A DNA stretch of 11,880 nucleotides from an uncultured Porphyromonadaceae bacterium (GCA_900554265.1 USGZ01000015.1:1-11880), one strand, 5' to 3'; counted from the first letter of the stretch, positions 1 to 7,770 are shown. Numbers and translations are program-made. The notes: a model not told the origin generated them from the letters alone.

Positions 1-1494
1 CACATCACCAAGGACGGCGTGACCGTGGCCCGCGAGGTTGAACTCGAGGAGCCCTTCCGCAACATGGGCGCACAGCTCGTCAAGGAAGTGGCATCCAAGA
101 CCGGCGACGACGCCGGCGACGGCACTACCACCGCAACCGTCCTGGCCCAGAGTATCATCGCCGTAGGCCTCAAGAACGTTACCGCCGGCGCCAACCCCAT
201 GGACCTCAAGCGCGGCATCGACAAGGCCGTGGCCGCCGTAGTGGCAGGCATCAAGGGCATGAGCGAGGAAGTAGGCGACGATTTCAAGAAAATCGAGGAC
301 GTGGCCCGCGTTTCCGCCAACAACGACGAGACCATCGGCCGCCTCATCGCCGAGGCCATGGAGAAGGTCAAGAAGGAAGGAGTGATTACCGTCGACGAAG
401 CCAAGGGCACCGAGACCACCATCGAGGTTGTCGAAGGCATGCAGTTCGACCGCGGCTACATCTCCCCCTACTTCGTCACCGACACCGAGAAGATGGAATG
501 CGTGATGGACAGCCCCCTGATTCTCCTCCACGACAAGAAAATCTCCAACCTCAAGGACATCCTTCCCATCCTCGAAGCCACCGCCCAGAGCGGCCGTCCC
601 CTGCTGATTATCGCCGAGGACGTAGACCAGGACGCTCTCGCAGCCCTCGTCGTCAACCGTCTGCGCGGCTCGCTGAAAATCTGCGCCGTCAAGGCTCCCG
701 GATTCGGCGACCGCCGCAAGGAAATGCTCGAGGACATCGCCATCCTCACCGGCGGCACCGTTATCTCCGAGGAAAAGGGCATGAAGCTGGCCAACGCCAC
801 CATGCAGGACCTCGGCCAGGCCAACAAGGTAACCGTCAACAAGGAGAACACCACCATCGTCAACCGCGACAGCAACAAGGCCGCCATCGACGCCCGCGTA
901 GCCCAGATCAAGGCCCAGATCGAGCAGACCACCAGCGACTACGACCGCGAGAAACTCCAGGAACGCCTGGCCAAGCTCGCCGGCGGCGTGGCCGTGCTGC
1001 ATGTCGGCGCTCCCTCCGAAGTCGAGATGAAGGAAAAGAAGGACCGCGTCGACGACGCCCTCAGCGCTACCCGCGCAGCCATCGCCGAAGGCATAATCCC
1101 CGGCGGCGGCGTAGCCTACATCCGCTGCCTGGACGCCCTGAAGGACCTCAAGGGCGACAACGACGACGAGCAGACCGGTATCGCAATCGTAGAGCGCGCC
1201 ATCGAGGAACCCCTGCGTCAGATTGCCGCCAACGCCGGCGTCGAAGGCGCAGTCGTAGTCCAGAAGGTACGCGAAGCCAAGGGCGACTTCGGCTACAACG
1301 CCCGCACCGACACCTACGAGCACCTCATGGCCGCAGGCGTAATCGACCCCGCCAAGGTTGCCCGCGTAGCCCTCGAGAACGCCGCATCCATCGCCGGCAT
1401 GTTCCTGACCACCGAATGCGTCATCGCCGACAAGAAGGAAGACAATCCTGCCCCCGCAGCCCCCGCCATGGGCGGCATGGGCGGCATGATGTAA
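1..1494 (+). CDS. groEL: Chaperonin GroEL (Hsp60), 5'-truncated by the window edge
   Basis: This is the large subunit of the ATP-driven GroEL/GroES protein-folding chamber in the cytoplasm. The frame is open from base 1, and the first residue aligns near residue 48 of E. coli GroEL, so about 47 residues are missing and the full protein would be close to 545 aa, normal for the family. Visible ATPase signatures are ITKDG at the start, GDGTTT around residues 40-45, VDDAL around residues 350-354 (its second Asp, residue 352, matches the catalytic Asp398 of E. coli), PGGG, and GVIDPAKV. The apical-domain hydrophobic stretch [10 protein letters not shown] and the [12 protein letters not shown] segment are intact. 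The C-terminus is the usual flexible tail GGMGGMM. A GTG at 19 is internal and not the true start. groES would be expected just upstream, outside the window. Confidence 0.98.
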   Translation, partial: HITKDGVTVAREVELEEPFRNMGAQLVKEVASKTGDDAGDGTTTATVLAQSIIAVGLKNVTAGANPMDLKRGIDKAVAAVVAGIKGMSEEVGDDFKKIEDVARVSANNDETIGRLIAEAMEKVKKEGVITVDEAKGTETTIEVVEGMQFDRGYISPYFVTDTEKMECVMDSPLILLHDKKISNLKDILPILEATAQSGRPLLIIAEDVDQDALAALVVNRLRGSLKICAVKAPGFGDRRKEMLEDIAILTGGTVISEEKGMKLANATMQDLGQANKVTVNKENTTIVNRDSNKAAIDARVAQIKAQIEQTTSDYDREKLQERLAKLAGGVAVLHVGAPSEVEMKEKKDRVDDALSATRAAIAEGIIPGGGVAYIRCLDALKDLKGDNDDEQTGIAIVERAIEEPLRQIAANAGVEGAVVVQKVREAKGDFGYNARTDTYEHLMAAGVIDPAKVARVALENAASIAGMFLTTECVIADKKEDNPAPAAPAMGGMGGMM

Positions 1495-1515
1495 TCCCCA
1501 CCGCATAGACTGACT

Positions 1516-1560
1516 AAAAAAACCGGAAGGCCCACCCGCCTCCCGGTTTTTTCTTTTTTT
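1516..1560 (+). terminator. Rho-independent terminator of groEL
   Basis: The left arm (A-run, then CCGGAAGG, 1517-1530) pairs with the right arm (CCTCCCGG, then a T-run, 1539-1552) with one A/C mismatch. The loop is CCCACCCG. A further T7 tract follows at 1554-1560. It lies 22 bases after the groEL stop and should insulate the lipoprotein operon from heat-shock transcription. Confidence 0.93.
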
Positions 1561-1590
1561 ACAGCGGAGTACAGGTATAATAGCTGTTTT

Positions 1591-1612
1591 GGCTACTATA
1601 GCTATGATAGCC
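1591..1612. promoter_or_regulatory. Imperfect 22-bp dyad, candidate operator or weak upstream promoter
   Basis: The arms GGCTA and TAGCC flank a perfect central ATAGCTAT, with only the two positions between core and each arm mismatched, and the symmetry axis lies between 1601 and 1602. It fills the spacer between a TTTG (1588-1591) and CATCTTTG (1612-1619), which differ from the Bacteroides promoter consensus only by C for T in the TA pair. It may bind a dimeric regulator, but no binding protein can be named from the sequence. Confidence 0.35.
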
Positions 1613-1627
1613 ATCTTTGCTGAGCGC

Positions 1628-1666
1628 GGATGGGCTTTTGGATGGGCTTTTGGGGCTTTTGGGCTT
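1628..1666 (+). repeat. Short tandem G-run/T-run repeat (GGATGGGCTTTT units)
   Basis: Two perfect 12-base copies of GGATGGGCTTTT (1628-1639, 1640-1651) are followed by two shortened copies, GGGGCTTTT (1652-1660) and GGGCTT (1661-1666). The tract carries four runs of at least three G on the + strand and ends 28 bases before the -33 box of the downstream promoter. It may be replication slippage, or a DNA structure or protein-binding site upstream of the promoter. Confidence 0.7.
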
Positions 1667-1693
1667 GAAAGTTGGTGGATTTTGGGCTGAAAT

Positions 1694-1725
1694 TTTGTCA
1701 AGAAGATAAAAAATAAGTATCTTTG
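1694..1725 (+). promoter_or_regulatory. Bacteroides-type sigma-ABfr promoter of the lipoprotein operon
   Basis: TTTG (1694-1697) is followed after exactly 20 bases by TATCTTTG (1718-1725), matching the established Bacteroides consensus TTTG-N19-21-TAnnTTTG at every fixed base. Transcription would begin near 1730-1735, leaving a leader of about 85 bases before the ATG at 1818. Confidence 0.85.
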
Positions 1726-1817
1726 CTGCGAATTGCGCTTGAACTGCGCCTTAAAACACGCAGGTACTTATCAGTTATCGACTATCAAATAAACCAAATA
1801 ACCCAAACACTACCCCA

Positions 1818-4250
1818 ATGACGAAGACAACACTTCTCGCGGGCCTGTTCCTGACCACGGGCGCCCTATTCTTAGGGAGCTGCTCCGAAGACTCTCCCTC
1901 CGGAGTCAATGGCACGGGATCGCTGGCCCCGACTGTGGCACTGGATTCCAGCGTCAAGGCACCCCGGCAAAGCCGAGCCGATGGTAATGTAGTGGCCCCC
2001 GAGGACGGCGAGCTCTCGCTTCGTCTGACCTCCACGGACGCCACCTTCACCAAATCCTGGGCATCTCTGGCCGAGTTCGGAGAATCTCAGGAAATCAATG
2101 TCGGAACCTACACCCTCGAGGCCTGGCACGGCGATGCCGACAATCTCGACGGTTACGACTGCCCCTATTTCTACGGCAGCACACCTGTCAAAATCGAAGA
2201 CTCCAAGACCACAACCGTAGCCCTGACGGCCTCCCTGGCCCAGGCTATCGTAACGGTATCCTACACCGAGCGTCTGCTGAACTACATCAGCGACTATACC
2301 GCCAAAGTCAACGGCATAGTCTACGACGCCACCAAGACCCTCTACCTGGCACCCGGCACCGCCGCCGTGACGCTGAGCTTCACCAAGCCCAACGGCACCA
2401 AGGCCGAAGACCTGGAGCTGGTAAGATTCCAGACCAAGGCCCGCACGCGCTATAACGTGAAACTCGACCTCGACGGCGAGTACGGCGACGCCACCCTGAC
2501 CGTTACCTACGACGACGAGATGGACACACAGGTAGTTCCCGTCGACATCTCGGACAAGGTTCTGAACGCCCCCGGACCCAGAATCACGCCCCAGGGCTTC
2601 ACCGCCGGCGAGACCATCAGCTTCATTGCCGGCATGGACGCCGCCAAGACCGTCCGGATGGACGTCATCGCCCCCGGCAAGCTGGCCCACGTGACCCTGA
2701 CCACCGCCGGCACCTCGCTCAACAATCAGGGCTGGCCCGAGGAGCTGGACCTTATGACTGCCAGCTCCGAGCAGCAGGACCTTCTGCGCCGGCTTGGCTT
2801 CAAGGCCCTCGGTCTGTGGAACAATCCCGACGAGATGGCCGTTCTGGACTTCTCGGGTGTAGCCGCCCACATCGCCGAAATCGCCGGCGACAACACGACG
2901 ACTTTCACCGTCGGCGTGACGGACAAGAACGGCAAGAGCACCGAGGAAGCCATCACCTTCAGCTACCTTCTCGAACCGCTGGTACTCGAAATCACCGGCG
3001 CCGACACCTACGAGGAAGAGCAGCCGCTGAATATCTACGTTGACTACAACGGCGAAGACCTTGCCTCCAAGGTAAGCTTCGAGTACTATACGGACCGCGC
3101 CACCTGGGCTCCGGTAAGCGACGTAACAGTACAGAATCCGGCATCGCGCGCCGCCACGACCTACACCGTGACGCTGGGCGGCCTGCCGAAGGGCGCATCC
3201 GTGAAACTGCGCGCCAAGTGCGGCAACGTCAAGACCAGCAACGAGTTCACAGCCAAGGGCGCACCCTACGAAGTAAGCGCTGCGGACAACGACATCTACG
3301 CCTGGAAGGCTCTGGTGACCGTCAACGGCACCGAAGGCCAGGACCAGGCCACTCTTGCCGAGGGCGCCAAATACCTGCTCAGCGCCGACGGCGGCAGCAC
3401 CTACGCCGAAGCCACCGGCAGCCGCAAGGGCAACTACTTCGAAATCACCGGTCTCACTCCCGGCAAGGAATATAGGGTAAAGGTGCAGATCGACGGCCTC
3501 AACTCCCGCTCGCTGGCCTTCACCACCGAGAGCGACATCCAGCTTCCCAACTCGGACATGGAGACCTGGTACCGCCAGGCCGGCCAGACCCAGTACTGGT
3601 GGATAGACTTCCCCGGCGCCGACACCAACGCCGTATGGGGCACGCTGAACCAGCTGACCACCTCCATAGGCAACGGCAGCACCAGTGTGACCAACCATAA
3701 GGGTACATCCTACTGCGCCTTTTCCGGCACCCGCCCCGCAGGCTCAGGCCATACCGGTTCCAACGCCGCCGTAATCTCGACCGTAGGCTGGGGCGACAAC
3801 AGCGCCGTCATCAATCCCTCGACCCAACACCTTACCGCCGGCGAACTCTATCTCGGCAAATACGAGAACGGCGCCGCCAACTACACCGGTCTGCCCCATG
3901 GGTCGCGTCCCTCGTCGCTGTCGTTTTGGTATCACTACAACGCTCACCGCGACGTCGACTACGGCGTAGCCGAAATCCAGGTAAAGGACGCCGCCGGCAA
4001 CATAATCGCCAGCGGCAGCAAGAACCTGAGCGCCGCAGCCGACTATGCCGAGGCCACCATAGTCCTTACCTACGCCGACCACAGCGCCAAGGCCGCCACA
4101 ATCAGCGTAATCTTCAAGTCTTCGGGCAATTCGGACTGCCTTGCCGCCAGCAACAAGGACAATTACTCGAAGCCTAAGTTCGGCAACCTGGGCGACGGCC
4201 GCTTCACCGGTTCGGAACTCTTTATCGACGACATAAGACTTAACTACTAA
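1818..4250 (+). CDS. DUF4493/PCMD-type multidomain lipoprotein (first of three)
   Basis: This 810-aa predicted lipoprotein starts with a signal peptide ending in the lipobox LGSC (Cys22). The acidic SEDS after the Cys resembles the export signals that place Bacteroidota lipoproteins on the cell surface. Domains in order: a divergent DUF4493-like module (about 34-245, with PYFYG and a following TVSYTE strand); a second module shared with both neighbours (about 250-385, TAGETISF to EEAITFSY); an Ig-like segment (about 388-485); an FN3-like segment (about 486-572, ending in AFTTES); and a C-terminal PCMD-like beta-sandwich (about 576-810, from LPNSDMETW through SRPSSLSFWYHY to ELFIDDIRLNY). The PCMD name means only putative carbohydrate metabolism, and no enzymatic residues can be pointed to. 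It is the promoter-proximal gene, and its TAA overlaps the next ATG by one base. Function is unknown; a surface adhesin or glycan-binding part of a complex is inference. Confidence 0.88.
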   Translation: MTKTTLLAGLFLTTGALFLGSCSEDSPSGVNGTGSLAPTVALDSSVKAPRQSRADGNVVAPEDGELSLRLTSTDATFTKSWASLAEFGESQEINVGTYTLEAWHGDADNLDGYDCPYFYGSTPVKIEDSKTTTVALTASLAQAIVTVSYTERLLNYISDYTAKVNGIVYDATKTLYLAPGTAAVTLSFTKPNGTKAEDLELVRFQTKARTRYNVKLDLDGEYGDATLTVTYDDEMDTQVVPVDISDKVLNAPGPRITPQGFTAGETISFIAGMDAAKTVRMDVIAPGKLAHVTLTTAGTSLNNQGWPEELDLMTASSEQQDLLRRLGFKALGLWNNPDEMAVLDFSGVAAHIAEIAGDNTTTFTVGVTDKNGKSTEEAITFSYLLEPLVLEITGADTYEEEQPLNIYVDYNGEDLASKVSFEYYTDRATWAPVSDVTVQNPASRAATTYTVTLGGLPKGASVKLRAKCGNVKTSNEFTAKGAPYEVSAADNDIYAWKALVTVNGTEGQDQATLAEGAKYLLSADGGSTYAEATGSRKGNYFEITGLTPGKEYRVKVQIDGLNSRSLAFTTESDIQLPNSDMETWYRQAGQTQYWWIDFPGADTNAVWGTLNQLTTSIGNGSTSVTNHKGTSYCAFSGTRPAGSGHTGSNAAVISTVGWGDNSAVINPSTQHLTAGELYLGKYENGAANYTGLPHGSRPSSLSFWYHYNAHRDVDYGVAEIQVKDAAGNIIASGSKNLSAAADYAEATIVLTYADHSAKAATISVIFKSSGNSDCLAASNKDNYSKPKFGNLGDGRFTGSELFIDDIRLNY

Positions 4251-5539
4251 TGAGACATTTCATGAAAACCAAGATAAGCACCATATTAGCCGCGTGCACC
4301 CTCGCCCTGGCAGCGGTGTCCTGCTCGGAAAAGTGGGAACCCGTGCCGACCGGCGGTCAGGGGCAGCTGTCGCTGTCGTCGATGGGCCTGGATGTGAATA
4401 CCGCCACCACCAGCCGCGCCGACGTAGCCGTCGACACCCGCAACTTCCTGGTGGAAGTGGCCAACAGCGCCGACGGCAGCACCACCGAGTACGTCTACGG
4501 CACGATGCCGGAAGTAATCACCCTGCCGGCAGGCAAGTACAAAGTCAACGTACGCAGCCACGAAATCCAGAACGCCGAGTGGAACAATCCCTACTACGCA
4601 GGCAGCAGCAAGGAATTTGAAATCAAGAGCAACGAAATCACCGAAGTCGGTACCGTAACCTGTACCTTCCAGTCGCTGAAAGTGAGCGTGACCTATGAGG
4701 ACGACCTGAAAGCCGTGATGGGCGACGACTGCACCGTAACGGTCGAGGCCAACTACGGCGGCAGCACCGGCACGCTGGTATTCGTTCCGACGGAGACCCG
4801 CGCCGCTTACTATAAGGTAGTCGAAGGCTCGACGACGATGGTAGCCACCTTCCGCGGCACCGTATCGGGCCAGCAGGTAGAGGAAGTACTGGTATTCAGC
4901 GACGTAGCCGCCGGCCAGCACCGATGCATCAACTACACTCTGACGCAACCGCCCGTACCCCCGTCTCCCTCGGGCGAGCTTAATCCCGGCGGCATCGGCG
5001 TAGACGGCACCGTGACGGACGAGGACATCAACGGCGGCGTAACGCCCGACGACGACGAGATTCTCGATGACAGCGACCGTCCCGGCCCGAATGGCGGCGG
5101 CGACAAGCCCGGTCCCGGCCCCGAAGACCCCGAGACACCCGTAGCCACCTTCACCAACGGCGAAGGCTCGACCCTGGACCTCGAAGGCGTGAACAACGCA
5201 AGCACCTACACAGGCAATGCCATCGTGGTAATCGGCTGCCCAGAAGGCATAGCCAACCTGAAAGTGAAAATCGAATCGGACGGTCTGACTCCCGAAGTCC
5301 TCGAAGGCGTCGGCCTGGCATCGGAATTCGACCTTGCCTATCCCGGCGCACTCGAGAAGGGCATCGCTGACCTGGAATTCCCCTACGGCAGCCAGGTAAT
5401 CGGCGCGAATAACGTGAACTTCAACATCACCAAGTTCGTACCCCTTCTGAACATCTACCCCGGCAACTCGAACTTTATCATCACCGTGGTCGACAGCAAG
5501 GGCAAGAGCAAAGCCATGACACTTAAATTCAACAGCTGA
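4250..5539 (+). CDS. DUF4493-domain lipoprotein lacking the PCMD domain (second of three)
   Basis: This 429-aa predicted lipoprotein has a lipobox AVSC (Cys25). The chosen ATG overlaps the previous stop (TAATG), suggesting translational coupling. A second ATG at 4262 gives a shorter signal peptide beginning MKTKIST and is equally plausible. Residues about 37-230 are the clearest DUF4493 module of the three: GQLSLS strand, SRAD, an LPAGKYKV turn, NNPYYAG, VTCTFQSLKVSVTYED and a closing CINYTLT. A low-complexity linker (about 232-296), rich in Pro, Gly and Asp and including DDDEILDDSD, then leads to a C-terminal module (about 298-429) homologous to the middle modules of the two neighbours. It ends there, without the FN3-like and PCMD segments. 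The acidic linker could bind calcium or act as a flexible spacer (inference). Function is unknown. Confidence 0.9.
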   Translation: MRHFMKTKISTILAACTLALAAVSCSEKWEPVPTGGQGQLSLSSMGLDVNTATTSRADVAVDTRNFLVEVANSADGSTTEYVYGTMPEVITLPAGKYKVNVRSHEIQNAEWNNPYYAGSSKEFEIKSNEITEVGTVTCTFQSLKVSVTYEDDLKAVMGDDCTVTVEANYGGSTGTLVFVPTETRAAYYKVVEGSTTMVATFRGTVSGQQVEEVLVFSDVAAGQHRCINYTLTQPPVPPSPSGELNPGGIGVDGTVTDEDINGGVTPDDDEILDDSDRPGPNGGGDKPGPGPEDPETPVATFTNGEGSTLDLEGVNNASTYTGNAIVVIGCPEGIANLKVKIESDGLTPEVLEGVGLASEFDLAYPGALEKGIADLEFPYGSQVIGANNVNFNITKFVPLLNIYPGNSNFIITVVDSKGKSKAMTLKFNS

Positions 5540-5547
5540 CCTGCCTT

Positions 5548-7710
5548 ATGAAAAAGATATATCTTATTTCCGCAGGCATAGCAGCCGCCATGGCATTCGC
5601 AGCCTGCTCGGACAACATCAATTACGGCGAAGGCCAGGGCAACGTAAGGTTCAGCACCAGCGTCCACTCGGACATGACCGTGGTATCGCGCGCCCTGACG
5701 GCCGAGGACGAAGCCGCCCTGGGCGAGAGCACGATGGTGTGGATTTCCAACGACAAAGGCCTGATCCGCCGCTACAACGGCATCTCCGAACTGCCTACGG
5801 AGCCCGTAGGCCTCAAAGCGGGCCGCTACGTGGCCGAAGGCTGGGCCGGCGACTCCGTTCCGGCCTCCTGGGACCAGCGCTGGTTCAAGGCTTACGTACC
5901 CTTCACCGTCAGCTACGGTCAGACCGAAAACGTCGAAATACCCCTGAAGATAGCCAATACGGCAGTCAGCGTGGTCTATGAGGACGGCGTGGCCGACGCG
6001 CTCCGCAACGCCGTGATGACCGTGGGCCACACCGGCGGCCAGCTCGTCTACGAAGGCGAGAACGCCGGTCGCCGCGGCTACTTCATGATGCCCTCCACGA
6101 CCAAGGACCTTACCTACAGCCTCAGCGGCACGCAGCAGGACGGCTCGCTCTTCGAGTTCACCGACAAGATTGCGGACGTACAGCCCGCTACGGAGTATGT
6201 CCTGACCGTCAAGTGTACTCCCGGCGAGTACAACAACGGCGGCGCCTACTTCACCATCGAAGTCGACAGCCATGAAATCCTGATCGAGAGCGAAGTGAGC
6301 ATCGTGGCACCCCCGGCAATCAAGGGCTACGACTTCGATATCACCAAGGACCTGACCGGCGAGAAAGGCACCATAGGCACACGCACCATCTACATTACCA
6401 GCGCGGCCGAAATCAACAGCATGCTTATCGAGAGCGAAGCGCTGACGGCAATCGCCGGCGGTCCCGACGTCAATCTCTGCGGCATGCAGGACAATGTCAA
6501 AGCCGCCCTCGAGAGCGCCGGCATCCGCTTCTTCAACGACTACGACGCCGCTACGGGCACCATAATCCGCATCCTCCTGGACTCGCAGTACACCGACAAC
6601 CTTGAGAACGGCACCTATGAGTACGCCCTTACCGCCACCGACGTCTGCGGCCGCACCAGCAGCCGGACGCTGCGAATCGTAGTTTCCGACGCACCGGTCA
6701 CCACGACCGCCCTCGCCGCCGACGACCTGGGCATCTTCACCAACCGCGCCACCGTCGCCGGCACTATCGTGAAGTCCGGAGCCACGACATACGGCTTCAA
6801 ATACCGCACCGCCGGCACGTCGAACTGGGCGAATTCCGTCGAAGTCACCCCTGAAGGCACGGAGCTGACCGCCACCCTGACCGGCCTGCAGCCGGCCACG
6901 ACGTATGAGTACGCCGCATTCGCGGACGACTTCGTCGGCACCCCGTGCAGCTTCACCACCGAGAGCGCCCCGCAGCTGGCCAACGCCGGCTTCGAGGAAT
7001 GGGATACCTCCAGCTCAGCCTATCAGATTTTCGCTCCCGGCGGCACCAAGATGTGGGACAGCGGCAACAAGGGCGCCACGACCATGCCCGGCGCCGGCAG
7101 CATCACCACTCCTGACGAAAGCGTAAAGCACTCGGGCAACTATTCGGCCAAGCTCTACTCCAAGTTCGTAGGCATCGGTTCCATCGGCAAATTCGCCGCC
7201 GGCAATATCTTCTACGGCGAATACCTAAAGACCGCAGGCACCGACGGCGTTCTGGGCTGGGGCCGCCCCTTCACGGGCCGACCCGCCAAGGTTCGCCTCT
7301 GGGCCAAGTACACTCCAGGCACCGTCGACAGTAACGGAGCCAAGAACGGCGGTGAGCTCAAGGAAGGCGACATCGACCTTGGCATCGTCTACATCGCCCT
7401 GACCGACGGCACCACTTTCGATGAATTCGAAGGCGCCAAGTGGCCTTTCGTAATCAAGACCAACGCCAAGGAACGCCGACTGTTCGACAAGACCGACGAA
7501 CGCGTACTCGCTTACGGCGAACACGTATTCGAGACAGCCACCGCCGGCGACGGCCTGATCGAAATCGAGATACCCATCGAGTACTACCGCACCGACATCC
7601 GCCCGTCGAACATCGTCTTCGTAGGCTCGGCCTCGAAGTACGGCGACTACTTCAACGGCGGCGAAGGCTCGACGCTCTGGCTCGACGACATCGAACTCGT
7701 CTACGAGTAA
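5548..7710 (+). CDS. DUF4493/PCMD multidomain lipoprotein (third of three)
   Basis: This 720-aa predicted lipoprotein starts 8 bases after the previous stop, with a lipobox FAAC (Cys20) followed by SDN. Modules in order: DUF4493-like (about 28-223, with VSRAL, a GLKAGRYVAEGW turn and AVSVVYED); the module shared with both neighbours (about 245-378, to SRTLRIVV); an FN3-like domain (about 380-472, with TGLQPATTYEYAAF); and a well-conserved PCMD domain (about 477-720). PCMD landmarks are NAGFEEW, AAGNIFYGEY, GRPFTGRPAKVRLWAKY and a C-terminal VGSASKYGDYFNG followed by LWLDDIELVYE. In this family the last segments form the face of a jelly-roll-like sandwich often suspected of sugar binding, but no ligand is established here. 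It closes the operon, with a strong terminator 25 bases downstream. The co-transcribed trio probably works together at the cell envelope. Confidence 0.9.
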   Translation: MKKIYLISAGIAAAMAFAACSDNINYGEGQGNVRFSTSVHSDMTVVSRALTAEDEAALGESTMVWISNDKGLIRRYNGISELPTEPVGLKAGRYVAEGWAGDSVPASWDQRWFKAYVPFTVSYGQTENVEIPLKIANTAVSVVYEDGVADALRNAVMTVGHTGGQLVYEGENAGRRGYFMMPSTTKDLTYSLSGTQQDGSLFEFTDKIADVQPATEYVLTVKCTPGEYNNGGAYFTIEVDSHEILIESEVSIVAPPAIKGYDFDITKDLTGEKGTIGTRTIYITSAAEINSMLIESEALTAIAGGPDVNLCGMQDNVKAALESAGIRFFNDYDAATGTIIRILLDSQYTDNLENGTYEYALTATDVCGRTSSRTLRIVVSDAPVTTTALAADDLGIFTNRATVAGTIVKSGATTYGFKYRTAGTSNWANSVEVTPEGTELTATLTGLQPATTYEYAAFADDFVGTPCSFTTESAPQLANAGFEEWDTSSSAYQIFAPGGTKMWDSGNKGATTMPGAGSITTPDESVKHSGNYSAKLYSKFVGIGSIGKFAAGNIFYGEYLKTAGTDGVLGWGRPFTGRPAKVRLWAKYTPGTVDSNGAKNGGELKEGDIDLGIVYIALTDGTTFDEFEGAKWPFVIKTNAKERRLFDKTDERVLAYGEHVFETATAGDGLIEIEIPIEYYRTDIRPSNIVFVGSASKYGDYFNGGEGSTLWLDDIELVYE

Positions 7711-7734
7711 ACACACAGCAGCACCCTCATCAAG

Positions 7735-7770
7735 GCCGCGCGGCAGAATCCCCTGCCGCGCGGCTTTTTT
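7735..7770 (+). terminator. Rho-independent terminator of the lipoprotein operon
   Basis: A perfect 12-bp stem, GCCGCGCGGCAG (7735-7746) paired with CTGCCGCGCGGC (7753-7764), encloses the 6-base loop AATCCC and is followed at once by T6 (7765-7770). It begins 25 bases after the stop of the third lipoprotein gene. Confidence 0.96.

Larger units (their letters stand above)
1495..1817. other. 323-base intergenic region between groEL and the lipoprotein operon
   Basis: No gene is supported here. In order it holds the groEL terminator (1516-1560), an AT-rich imperfect palindrome (1591-1612), a G-run/T-run repeat tract (1628-1666), a Bacteroides-type promoter (1694-1725) and a leader of about 85 bases. 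The leader begins with a near-direct repeat (GAATTGCGC at 1730, GAACTGCGC at 1741) and ends in an A/C-rich, G-poor stretch with two copies of CAAATAA (1786 and 1795). Such an unstructured, A-rich stretch before the ATG is what Bacteroidota use in place of a Shine-Dalgarno site. Base composition is clearly lower in GC than in the flanking genes. Confidence 0.8.

Noticed and set aside
19..21. GTG as the groEL start
   Set aside because: Conserved GroEL residues (ITKDG) are encoded upstream of it in the same frame from base 1, so the gene is cut by the window edge.
498..1508. Arg/Pro-rich + strand frame inside groEL
   Set aside because: It is a frame-shifted shadow of groEL with low-complexity composition; GroEL is unambiguous in its own frame.
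1628..1666. CRISPR-like or mobile-element repeat
   Set aside because: The units are 12 bases with no spacers, inverted ends or transposase, so it is a simple tandem repeat.
1726..1817. Riboswitch or structured leader RNA before the lipoprotein operon
   Set aside because: It is about 85 bases, mostly A/C-rich and unstructured, with only a 4-base GCGC pairing; nothing resembles a known aptamer or attenuator.
1872..3698. Long antisense open frame (608 codons) opposite the first lipoprotein
   Set aside because: It is a by-product of GC-rich codon use in the sense gene, is Gly/Val-rich without domain signals, and the sense strand has a lipobox, domains, promoter and terminator.
1818..7710. Polysaccharide utilisation locus with SusC/SusD
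   Set aside because: No TonB-dependent receptor, SusD-type RagB domain, glycoside hydrolase or sigma/anti-sigma pair is present in the window.
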